5,481 nucleotides of DNA from CAVQBP01 sp964448105 (GTDB lineage Bacteria > Bacteroidota > Ignavibacteria > Ignavibacteriales > Ignavibacteriaceae): NCBI GenBank assembly GCA_964448105.1, contig CAYUVK010000173.1, positions 1 to 5,481 of the forward strand, written 5' to 3'. The stretch's first letter is position 1, and every line of letters starts with the position of its first letter. Shown here piece after piece: positions 1 to 5,481 of this stretch. The position numbers were made by a program, and so were the translations under genes. The notes beneath the pieces were generated by a model, which was not told where the DNA came from, searched no databases, and saw only the letters and a program-made list of their open reading frames with translations.

Positions 1-2
1 TG

Positions 3-2333
3 GTATATCCCCAGGATCGGATCGGTAAACATACCGCTGCTGAGTGGCGATATATAATTGATACAACATGGGGAATGGGAAAAACTACCGAAGAGAAACT
101 TCAAATATTCGATGCGTTCTGGAATGCAATTGACCAGAGATACGCCGGTTTTCGAGGTATTGAAGATAACTGGCAGCAATTGAAAAGCTACCGCGATACT
201 GTTGCAGCCGGTGTTAGCAGAGGAAGATTTCAGGGGATTTTAAATTATCTTGTTTGCTCCCTACATGATGGTCATGTTTATATGTGCAACAATGGAATAG
301 CATCAAAGGCTTTGAATCCAGGTACACCATTGTTTCTTTCATGTTCTGTTTCATATCCATTATACAGCTGGAATCTTGTTGATCATTTTGGAGCAGCCCT
401 GACTCCATTACCGGACAGTACATTACTTGTATATTCTGCAATAGAAAACCATCCCTTAGGTTTGGTACCCGGAGATGTTGTTCTGGGTTACGATGGAAAG
501 CTCTGGAAAGATCTTTATAAAAAATTACTGGAGGTTCAATTCCCAATCCCTTTCTGGTTTGTTATGTCTGGTTCTGAAAGAGCCGGTACTTACCAGTTGC
601 TTCAATCTGCCGGAATGAATTGGCATCTATTTGATACCGTTGATATTGTTAAATATGAATCCGGGGATACAATACATTTATCTACAGATCTCCTTTCGAA
701 CCCAATGCCAGGAACGCATGTAATTGATCAAATGCCAATCGAGGGAGTTCCCTTCCCTGATGGTGGAACTGATGAAGTAAGCTGGGGTCACATAAATGGG
801 ACTAAAATTGGCTATATATATGTATGGGGTTGGTCATCCAGCGAAGATTTCTTAAATGCAGTGAACGCACTAATGCCGGACAACAGTTCCAAAGGATTAA
901 TCATTGATATGAGATTAAATGAAGGAGGCGTTTTTGCATGGGATCCTGGTTTCCAAAGATTATTCAATCAAGATGTATCAGCAATGCATTGGTATATGCG
1001 TTTAAATTCTTCAGCCCATTTTGCGATTAAGGATATACTTGAATTGAGATTGAGCGGTACAGACCAGCAATTATACGATCGTCCAATTGCAGTTCTGTGC
1101 GGACCCTGGACGCTTTCAGGTGGTGACATGTCTGTTCATTTTCTTAGAAAACATCCTATGGTCAGGACGTTTGGATTACCGACAAATGGCTCTTTTGGTA
1201 CTATTGTTTCAATTGATGAAGTAAATCAAATATCTTCGGAATGGACTACTGGAATATGTGACGTTGCTTGTTTTGAACCGCCAGATAATGTACTTATCCA
1301 CAAAAGCGTCCCCGTTGATGAAGAGGTCTGGCTTACAAAAGATGGAGTAGCAAAAGGTGAAGATGATGTAGTAAAAAAAGCTTTAGAATGGATTAATAAT
1401 TTGGTGTATGGGCATAACCTTCAGTTAAACAAGGTTGCGTGCAAACCTTCTGATGATACTCTCAAAATTTCTACATACATAGAAAATCCGAATTCCCACC
1501 TAATTTCTTCCAAGGTTTATATTAAAAACTTAGATGGAAATTTTATCGATTCAGTGGAACTCCATAAAACCGGACAATCAGGCAAATCGGAAATATGGGG
1601 TGTTAACTGTTTAGCACCGGATTTTGAAGATATATTCAGTATCGCATTAGCAGCTAAAGATATAACCGATTCTAAAACCTGGACAACACCTAATATTTCA
1701 CGCTTCACTACAGCCGGACCCTTAACTATTGATAGTATTGAATTTGTTAAAGGCACAGGCAAATATTTCAGTATCAGAACATTTGTACATAACCATAGTA
1801 ACAATATGAATATTAAAAATGTATTGATAAGATTAATTTTAGAAGATCCATGGGTAACTTCAATCAGTCCTAGTACTATACCTCTACCTAATATTTCTCC
1901 AGATTCAATAGTAGCTACTACAAAGTTCAATGTTTTGTACATCGATTCTCTATTCCCCGGATATTTTAATTTCAAATTAGAAATAATGAGCAATAGGTGG
2001 GTTTACTGGACTGATTCAATGCGAGTAACAATTCCTGCGGTAGGGATTGATAACCAAGCGAATCTACCGTTAACATTCAAACTTGAACAGAACTATCCCA
2101 ATCCATTTAATCCAACTACAACAATAAAATATTCTATACCGAAGCAATCATATGTAACGCTAAAAGTATACAACATTCTTGGGAGTGAAATTAAAACTTT
2201 AGTCAATGAAGAAAAATCCGCAGGAAATTACCAAGTCAAATTCAACGCAGCCAACTTGCCAAGCGGTGTATATTTCTACAGAATCCAGGCTGGTTCATTT
2301 AATCAGGTCAGGAAAATGTTGCTGATTAAATAA
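3..2333 (+). CDS. Secreted S41-family serine peptidase with C-terminal T9SS sorting domain (5' partial)
   Basis: Likely an exported protease of the S41 (tricorn/C-terminal-processing) family, sent out through the type IX secretion system. The frame is open to the left edge. The ATG at 75 has no properly spaced ribosome site, and the codons before it read as a plausible continuation (…EWRYIIDTTWGMGKTTEEK), so the true start and signal peptide lie outside the window. Numbering from the ATG at 75: LHDGH at 63-67 matches the family motif carrying the catalytic His; GLVPGDVVLGYDGK at 129-142 is PDZ-like; GLIIDMRLNEGG at 274-285 is the core strand and glycine-rich turn; Ser348 in TLSGGD is the likely nucleophile. 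I see no Lys at the CtpA general-base position, so a tricorn-type Ser/His arrangement is inferred. Residues about 445-660 look like beta-rich, Ig-like linker domains. Residues about 665-752 (NYPNPFNP at 673, ending SGVYFYRIQAGSF…KMLLIK) form a complete T9SS type A sorting domain. The substrate is unknown. Confidence 0.9.
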   Translation, partial: VYPQDRIGKHTAAEWRYIIDTTWGMGKTTEEKLQIFDAFWNAIDQRYAGFRGIEDNWQQLKSYRDTVAAGVSRGRFQGILNYLVCSLHDGHVYMCNNGIASKALNPGTPLFLSCSVSYPLYSWNLVDHFGAALTPLPDSTLLVYSAIENHPLGLVPGDVVLGYDGKLWKDLYKKLLEVQFPIPFWFVMSGSERAGTYQLLQSAGMNWHLFDTVDIVKYESGDTIHLSTDLLSNPMPGTHVIDQMPIEGVPFPDGGTDEVSWGHINGTKIGYIYVWGWSSSEDFLNAVNALMPDNSSKGLIIDMRLNEGGVFAWDPGFQRLFNQDVSAMHWYMRLNSSAHFAIKDILELRLSGTDQQLYDRPIAVLCGPWTLSGGDMSVHFLRKHPMVRTFGLPTNGSFGTIVSIDEVNQISSEWTTGICDVACFEPPDNVLIHKSVPVDEEVWLTKDGVAKGEDDVVKKALEWINNLVYGHNLQLNKVACKPSDDTLKISTYIENPNSHLISSKVYIKNLDGNFIDSVELHKTGQSGKSEIWGVNCLAPDFEDIFSIALAAKDITDSKTWTTPNISRFTTAGPLTIDSIEFVKGTGKYFSIRTFVHNHSNNMNIKNVLIRLILEDPWVTSISPSTIPLPNISPDSIVATTKFNVLYIDSLFPGYFNFKLEIMSNRWVYWTDSMRVTIPAVGIDNQANLPLTFKLEQNYPNPFNPTTTIKYSIPKQSYVTLKVYNILGSEIKTLVNEEKSAGNYQVKFNAANLPSGVYFYRIQAGSFNQVRKMLLIK

Positions 2334-2357
2334 TTAAGCTGTTTATTTATTGAAATC

Positions 2358-2410
2358 AAAAAAGCCTTGCTTAATCAACAGCTTCCATAAAAATTAAGCA
2401 AGGTTTTTTT
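2358..2410 (+). terminator. Rho-independent terminator after the S41 gene; also head hairpin of repeat A1
   Basis: The left arm 2358-2375 (AAAAAAGCCTTGCTTAAT) pairs with 2393-2410 (ATTAAGCAAGGTTTTTTT) over 18 positions, with a single G-T wobble and a 17-base loop. It starts 24 bases after the peptidase stop codon and ends in a T run. The left arm begins with an A run, so the hairpin would also work leftward. The same hairpin recurs at 5315 as part of a longer repeat, so termination may be a property the repeat brings with it. Confidence 0.85.
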
Positions 2411-2545
2411 ACTCTATGGTTTAGGGAATTCATTTCGAGATTTATTGACAGGATGAAAAAATTAGTTGTGAGGGATGACAGCATCCAAATTGTTTAGCAT
2501 ATTGGCTGTCAGACCGAACAATTAATTTTTGATAAGACTACCAAT
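2358..2545 (+). repeat. Interspersed repeat unit A1
   Basis: This is the first of four related, same-orientation units. In order it holds the head hairpin (2358-2410); a linker; core 1 at 2441-2474 (TTTATTGACAGGATGAAAAA, then ATTAGTTGTGAGGGA); a second dyad TGACAGC (2476-2482) / GCTGTCA (2505-2511); and core 2 from 2516 (GAACAATTAATTTTTGATAA). It aligns without large gaps to 5315-5481. The first 55 shared bases differ at only 3 positions, and the last 26 (TATTGGCTGTCAGACC, then GAACAATTAA) are identical, while the middle has diverged. Cores 1 and 2 are also recognisable in the B units. The right boundary is set by where similarity to the B units ends and is approximate. No ORF lies inside. 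Confidence 0.85.
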
Positions 2546-2580
2546 GCTATGTTTTATGAATATAAAATTTCGAGGTACAG

Positions 2581-2760
2581 AAAAAGTCTTACTTATTTTT
2601 GACCGGAACTGCTTAAAGAAGCTGCAAAAATAAGGAAGTCTTTTTCGATGGTGGTTAGTTTATAATTTTTGTTTTAATGCTAAGATTAAAAAAATATTTG
2701 CGTGAGGTTTGGGGAAGGGAATTGGGCGAGCAATTATTTTTTTTGATAGGATGATGATAA
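2581..2760 (+). repeat. Interspersed repeat unit B1
   Basis: This unit is nearly identical in its first half to 3607-3780 and is a diverged relative of the A units. The head hairpin pairs 2581-2600 (AAAAAGTCTTACTTATTTTT) with 2626-2645 (AAAAATAAGGAAGTCTTTTT) at 18 of 20 positions, and its loop holds a small GCTT/AAGC hairpin. Next come CGATGGTGGTTAGTTTATAA; core 1 at 2674-2708 (TTAATGCTAAGATTAAAAAA, then ATATTTGCGTGAGG); a G-rich stretch at 2708-2729 in place of the A-type second dyad; and core 2 at 2728-2751 (GAGCAATTATTTTTTTTGAT). It lies 35 bases after A1 in the same orientation. The hairpin sits about 200 bases past the stop of the leftward membrane-protein gene and could also terminate that transcript. 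Confidence 0.87.
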
Positions 2761-2844
2761 TATGATTAAATGAATTGCAAAGGGATTAGAGTATGATTTC
2801 AGGAAACGGTTGTTACATGAATATCAATGTTCTACAGTATTTAG

Positions 2845-3384
2845 CTAAAGTCCTGTTATTTTATAAGTTGCGATTACCATAAGCTGACAAAAGATGCTTA
2901 CTGTAAAAAAATAACTATTGTGCCTTAAATCTATTTTTAGTTTATAACTCGCTCTTAGTACCATTAGCAATAATATTAAAAGAACAATTATTCCAACTGT
3001 GTATGTACCAAGACCTAAAATAGAAGATATTTTTGCTTCATCTTGTTTGTCGAATCCTCCAAATCCAAGAGAAAAAAAACGAAGAACCATTTGAAAAATC
3101 ACAAAGGGGTAAGCATAAATTGTTGTATATTTTTCGATAATTAATAAAGAAATAATTGCAAGCAAGATCGTAAAGACAGGTCCACCGATAAGAACTAATA
3201 CTTCATGACTTGCATCAATATAATGTCCACTTTTAGGCCAAACATAATTTAAGCTAAATATCATATTATTCCCCAAAACTTCTCCTACAATCCAATGGCC
3301 AAATTCGTGGAAAAGATAAGAAACATAGGCAACAGGAATAAATAATAAATAAATCTTGATTAATAATTTTTTATCTGCGTTCAT
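2845..3384 (-). CDS. Small membrane zinc metallopeptidase, M50-like
   Basis: This 179-residue, strongly hydrophobic protein is probably a minimal integral-membrane metallopeptidase of the site-2-protease/M50 type, which cleaves substrates in or next to the membrane. HEFGH at 26-30, at the end of the first membrane segment (about 8-26), fits an HExxH zinc site with Glu27 as catalytic base. GGP at 67-69 opens the second hydrophobic segment (61-83), as the G-P motif does in M50 proteins. Further segments lie at about 90-108, 125-145 and 157-175. The usual LDGG third-ligand motif is absent; FDKQDEAKIS (111-120), between segments 3 and 4, offers Asp112, Asp115 or Glu116 instead. There is no clear Shine-Dalgarno before the ATG (upstream reads GTTATAGTAAGTA), which is common in Bacteroidota. 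The gene stands alone, flanked on both sides by repeat units of the same family. The fold is fairly secure; activity and substrate are not shown. Confidence 0.82.
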   Translation of the reverse strand: MNADKKLLIKIYLLFIPVAYVSYLFHEFGHWIVGEVLGNNMIFSLNYVWPKSGHYIDASHEVLVLIGGPVFTILLAIISLLIIEKYTTIYAYPFVIFQMVLRFFSLGFGGFDKQDEAKISSILGLGTYTVGIIVLLILLLMVLRASYKLKIDLRHNSYFFTVSIFCQLMVIATYKITGL

Positions 3385-3606
3385 TACTTACTATAACACT
3401 TTTTAATTTATATGTATTTATATTATGCGGTATAACTTATTATCAGCCTACCAAATAATAATATCTTAGAGACCATATCTAGACATAACAATTTTGCCGA
3501 ATGGATTAATAAGTTCTTTCACTTCAACCCCAAAAAAACTTATGGTGTTTTCAACTTAATCCTATTTCTCCACAAACGCAAGAAAAAACTATATTCTATG
3601 TTCTTC
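3385..3606. promoter_or_regulatory. Upstream region of the membrane-peptidase gene, with an inverted repeat
   Basis: This 222-base spacer should hold the leftward promoter of the M50-like gene. The one clear structure is a perfect 7-base inverted repeat, TTATTAT (3437-3443) and ATAATAA (3455-3461), with an 11-base spacer, 53-77 bases upstream of the start codon. It could be an operator or chance in AT-rich DNA. I could not pick a convincing promoter box. The rest, up to the repeat unit at 3607, shows no ORF or recognisable element. Confidence 0.3.
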
Positions 3607-3780
3607 AAAAAGTCTTACTTATTTTTGACCGGAACAGCTTAAAAAAAGCGCAAAAATAAGGAAGTCTTTTTCGATGGTGGTTAGTTTATAATTTTATTTT
3701 ACTGACAAGATAAAAAAATATTTGCGTGAGGATTGGGAGTGTGGAAAAGGCAAGCAATTATTTTTTTGATAGAATGATAA
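3607..3780 (+). repeat. Interspersed repeat unit B2
   Basis: This is the second B-type copy. The head hairpin (3607-3626 with 3652-3671) has arms identical to those of B1, including the same two mismatched positions. The loop differs (GCTT-AAAAA-AAGC rather than GCTT-AAAG-AAGC) but keeps the inner stem. CGATGGTGGTTAGTTTATAA follows, then core 1 at 3699-3732 (TTACTGACAAGATAAAAAAA, then TATTTGCGTGAGG), a G-rich stretch, and core 2 at about 3752-3774 (AAGCAATTATTTTTTTGATA). It lies between the upstream region of one leftward gene and the 3' side of a leftward gene remnant, so its orientation does not follow the neighbouring genes. Confidence 0.87.
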
Positions 3781-3782
3781 TG

Positions 3783-3819
3783 AAAGGTGATATCTACTTC
3801 TTAAAAAGATATCACCTTT
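3783..3819 (-). terminator. Terminator hairpin behind the T9SS-tail remnant
   Basis: AAAGGTGATATCT (3783-3795) pairs perfectly with AGATATCACCTTT (3807-3819) over 13 base pairs with an 11-base loop. On the minus strand it begins 11 bases after the stop codon of the T9SS-tail remnant and is the natural terminator of that lost gene. It sits only a few bases from the end of repeat B2. The T run is short on either strand (TTT leftward, TTTT rightward), so strength is uncertain. Confidence 0.7.
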
Positions 3820-3830
3820 TATAATTCATA

Positions 3831-3911
3831 TTACTTCAACAAAACAAACTTCTTTGTTGACACAAAACTTCCTGCCTGCATTCTATAGAAATAAACTCCA
3901 CTTAAACAGTA
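3831..3911 (-). pseudogene. Remnant of a T9SS-secreted protein gene (C-terminal end only)
   Basis: Read leftward, the segment encodes YCLSGVYFYRMQAGSF followed by VSTKKFVLLK and a TAA stop at 3831-3833. This is the last strand of a T9SS type A sorting domain and closely parallels the end of the peptidase in this window (SGVYFYRIQAGSF…RKMLLIK). An in-frame TAG lies immediately upstream (3912-3914), and I find none of the earlier sorting-domain motifs (such as NYPNPFNP) in any leftward frame up to the next gene. Only the tail and its terminator survive, so the body of the gene was deleted or replaced. It is not a functional gene. Confidence 0.85.
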
Positions 3912-3973
3912 CTAACTAGCAATCAATTATTATTACTGTCGAGAATATATTATTTCATAATTAACAATTAATA

Positions 3974-4003
3974 AAACCCTCCGGCATTTTATAATGGGGG
4001 TTT
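3974..4003 (-). terminator. Probable terminator of the exported-protein gene
   Basis: AAACCCTC (3974-3981) pairs with GGGGGTTT (3996-4003) with one G-T wobble, and CATT/AATG can pair inside the loop. It lies about 80 bases beyond the stop codon of the leftward gene at 4085-4870. On the minus strand it is followed by TTTATTAATT, a modest U tract. The distance from the stop lowers confidence, but no better hairpin lies between. The remainder of 3912-4084 is AT-rich and shows nothing else recognisable. Confidence 0.55.
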
Positions 4004-4084
4004 AATAAATTAATTTTTTATGAAATTTGATAATCAAATCCTTAAGAAAAACATAATTAATGAAAGTTAATGATAATATCACCT

Positions 4085-4870
4085 TTATTTTGCTTTTTCA
4101 TTAATTATTGAAAGATCTTTTTTGAACCATACATCAACAATTTTATAATCTTTAACAAAGTTCATAAATTTTAAATACAAAGGTTTAAATCCCTCCCAGT
4201 ATTTTTGATCCCAATCCTTTGCGTAATTAAGATAGTCAAGTCTGGTTTTGCCGCTTTCTGACATAACTGAAATGTTACTGTTACCTCCAAAAAATTTGTT
4301 GTACAATTGATAGCCACCAGGTACATTATTTTTCTCGAAATATTCTTTTATCTCTTTTTTGCAAGCATTTAATGCTTCTTCATCATAATAAGGATAATAT
4401 TCAAATATCGTCCACCTATTAAATCCAACTTCTTCAGTTTTTACTCTAGGTTCCTTTGGTTCGTATGAATATTCCTTATCATAGGCATAAACTTCATTCT
4501 CAAGAGAAAACGTCTTATCTTTGAAAGCCTCAAATACTTTCTTCAACGCGTCCTTGCCTGCTTTCATAGCTGCTTCACTAAGTGATTGAAATAGCTTAGT
4601 TATATCATCCAGATTTTCAATCTCCATAATGTAATAATATGTGTCGTTCTCAGAAGAATAGGCATATAATTTCATTGCAGGCATATACTTCTTAAAAAAC
4701 TCATTAGCATTCTTTTGAGCTTCTTCATATTCAAAAACTTTGGAAGGTAATGCCCGCTCAGTTTGTACCAAAAATAGCTGAGGTTTTTGTTTGTTCTGAG
4801 AAAAAGCTGTGTTTAAACTACCCATAACAAACAGTACGATAAGTAAGCTGAAAGAAATAATGCTTCGCAT
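4085..4870 (-). CDS. Exported protein of unknown function, apparent duplicated alpha/beta domain
   Basis: I do not recognise a named family in this 261-residue protein. Residues 1-24 form a classical signal peptide (MRS, hydrophobic stretch 4-18, likely cleavage AFS|QN), with no lipobox Cys and no T9SS tail, so a soluble periplasmic protein is likely. The mature part is rich in Lys, Glu, Tyr and Phe. It seems to contain two similar halves, about 30-130 and 150-250. Each has a strand (QLFLVQTER; RWTIFEYYP), a charged helix ending in an aromatic-rich turn (NEFFKKYMPAMKLYAY; KEYFEKNNVPGGYQLY), then a strand (TYYYIMEIEN; NISVMSES) and another helix. This pattern recalls ferredoxin-like dimeric alpha/beta-barrel proteins; that is inference, and no catalytic residues stand out. 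The start is supported by AAAGGAG seven bases upstream. The gene is monocistronic, and the leftward remnant beyond it belongs to a different, lost gene. Confidence 0.85.
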   Translation of the reverse strand: MRSIISFSLLIVLFVMGSLNTAFSQNKQKPQLFLVQTERALPSKVFEYEEAQKNANEFFKKYMPAMKLYAYSSENDTYYYIMEIENLDDITKLFQSLSEAAMKAGKDALKKVFEAFKDKTFSLENEVYAYDKEYSYEPKEPRVKTEEVGFNRWTIFEYYPYYDEEALNACKKEIKEYFEKNNVPGGYQLYNKFFGGNSNISVMSESGKTRLDYLNYAKDWDQKYWEGFKPLYLKFMNFVKDYKIVDVWFKKDLSIINEKAK

Positions 4871-4877
4871 AATATTT

Positions 4878-4884
4878 CTCCTTT
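4878..4884 (-). promoter_or_regulatory. Shine-Dalgarno site of the exported-protein gene
   Basis: The minus strand reads AAAGGAG, then seven bases (AAATATT), then the ATG at 4870-4868. It fixes the start, in agreement with the signal peptide that begins there. It contrasts with the M50-like gene, which has no such site. Confidence 0.85.
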
Positions 4885-5314
4885 GAATTGTGAATAATCA
4901 TTAATTAATTATTCTGCTTCGGGAGAGTTTTTCGGAATGTATCCCAGATGCTAACAGTCAAATTACTCTAACTTCTAGCCCCCTCGGAGTAGAAGGAAAA
5001 TTACTTGATGAAAACAACATAATTTCTTTGTAATTGTCAAGAAAAATAAAGCATAACATTTATATTGAAATTAAAATTCTTAGCAACTACCTATAATGGT
5101 ATGACCTGAAATGGAAATTTTTATTTGAGAATTTAAGCAATTCAAAACTCAATCTTCCCGATTTAGGTTCCATAACCCATTCCCTCATATTGTGCAGGTT
5201 GCGATGCTTGTGCTGATTTATTTCAAACTTGGAAATAAGTTGAAATGAATTCTGATTAGAAATTGGAAATGGAGATTTTTTTTGTGATAATATGTAAAAT
5301 AATGTTGTTTTTAT
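4885..5314. other. Gene-free stretch upstream of the exported-protein gene
   Basis: These 430 bases hold no convincing gene. They should contain the leftward promoter of the gene ending at 4870. A TTGACA (minus strand, 5034-5039) resembles a -35 box, but no matching -10 hexamer sits at normal spacing. A perfect 6-base dyad, CTTCTA (4972-4977) / TAGAAG (4990-4995), flanks a GC-rich loop (GCCCCCTCGGAG) about 100 bases upstream of the start codon and stands out from the AT-rich surroundings; it may be a leader hairpin or regulatory site. The rest, 5040-5314, is AT-rich with nothing recognisable. Confidence 0.45.
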
Positions 5315-5481
5315 AAAAGCCTTGCTTACCCAACAGTTTCCATAAAAATTAAGCAAGGTTTTTTTACTCGGCAAAATGAGCAAATCATTTCATGATTTAC
5401 TGATAAGATGAAAAATTATTTGTGAAGGGCTGACAGCATTCGAATGCAATATGCGTATTGGCTGTCAGACCGAACAATTAA
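5315..5481 (+). repeat. Interspersed repeat unit A2 (cut by window end)
   Basis: This is the second A-type copy, matching 2360-2525. The head hairpin pairs 5315-5328 (AAAAGCCTTGCTTA) with 5350-5363, followed by a T run to 5365, and would terminate rightward transcription. Core 1 is at 5397-5429 (TTTACTGATAAGATGAAAAA, then TTATTTGTGAAGGG). The second dyad is stronger than in A1: CTGACAGC (5430-5437) pairs with GCTGTCAG (5461-5468) and encloses the palindrome GCATTCGAATGC (5436-5447) and the hairpin CAATA-TGCG-TATTG (5447-5460). The window ends inside core 2 (GAACAATTAA), so the unit continues beyond the edge. Confidence 0.87.

Noticed and set aside
75..77. ATG at 75 as the true start of the peptidase
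   Set aside because: The frame is open upstream to the window edge and the upstream residues fit the protein. There is no spaced ribosome site and no signal peptide after this ATG, although the T9SS tail requires export.
214..546. Leftward 110-codon open frame
   Set aside because: It lies antisense inside the S41 peptidase, whose protein motifs are clear in this stretch; it has no recognisable domain.
1517..1993. Leftward 158-codon open frame with hydrophobic stretches
   Set aside because: It is antisense to the beta-rich part of the peptidase gene. The hydrophobicity is the expected mirror of that coding strand, and no family is recognisable.
5020..5045. Sigma-70 promoter with TTGACA upstream of the exported-protein gene
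   Set aside because: The TTGACA on the minus strand has no acceptable -10 hexamer at 16-18 bases. Bacteroidota-type -7 boxes were also not convincing, so no promoter is annotated.
5181..5240. Cysteine-rich rightward reading CAGCDACADLF
   Set aside because: It is bounded by in-frame stops within about 20 codons and has no start or ribosome site; most likely chance.
5087..5383. Leftward 98-codon open frame
   Set aside because: It begins inside the head hairpin of repeat A2, has no Shine-Dalgarno site, and its translation resembles no known family.
2358..5481. Classical integron cassette array with attC sites
   Set aside because: I looked for paired RYYYAAC and GTTRRRY core sites bounding the repeats and found no consistent pair. 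The palindromes are separate internal hairpins rather than one folded site, and the genes mostly oppose the repeat orientation.
2358..5481. CRISPR array
   Set aside because: The repeats are 165-190 bases, diverged and irregularly spaced by up to 1.7 kb, with no short regular repeat-spacer pattern.

Overview
The window looks like chromosomal DNA from the Bacteroidota/Chlorobi side of the bacteria, most likely a member of the Ignavibacteria or a close relative. The evidence is the C-terminal type IX secretion (T9SS) sorting domain of the first gene, in the NYPNPFNPTTTIKYSIP style common in that group, plus a second, decayed copy of such a tail on the other strand. The DNA is AT-rich and more than a third of it is non-coding. 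The phylum assignment is an inference from the sorting domain alone.

Layout from left to right. (1) A secreted S41-family (tricorn/C-terminal-processing type) serine peptidase with a T9SS tail runs rightward. It is cut by the left edge, because its frame stays open to the first base. (2) A terminator hairpin follows, which is also the head of the first of four interspersed repeat units (2358-2545), with a second unit directly after it (2581-2760). (3) A small leftward gene encodes a polytopic membrane protein with an HEFGH zinc motif, probably an M50-like intramembrane metallopeptidase. (4) Its upstream region is followed by the third repeat unit (3607-3780). (5) A leftward T9SS-tail remnant follows (3831-3911) with its own terminator on its 3' side, a scar of a lost secreted-protein gene. 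(6) A leftward gene encodes a 261-residue exported protein of unknown function, apparently an internal duplication of an alpha/beta domain. (7) About 430 bases without a gene come next, then the fourth repeat unit (5315 onward), which runs off the right edge.

No operon is apparent. The genes are separated by long spacers and do not obviously form a pathway; the shared theme is the cell envelope and export. The most interesting content is the repeat family. Four copies of about 165-190 bases all lie in the same orientation whatever the gene strand. Each has a terminator-like head hairpin and a shared core, and the three complete copies share a tail. They fall into two subtypes (A: 2358 and 5315; B: 2581 and 3607) that differ in the hairpin sequence and in the middle module. 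Successive copies enclose one gene region or none, which resembles a cassette array, but I could not identify integron attC core sites.
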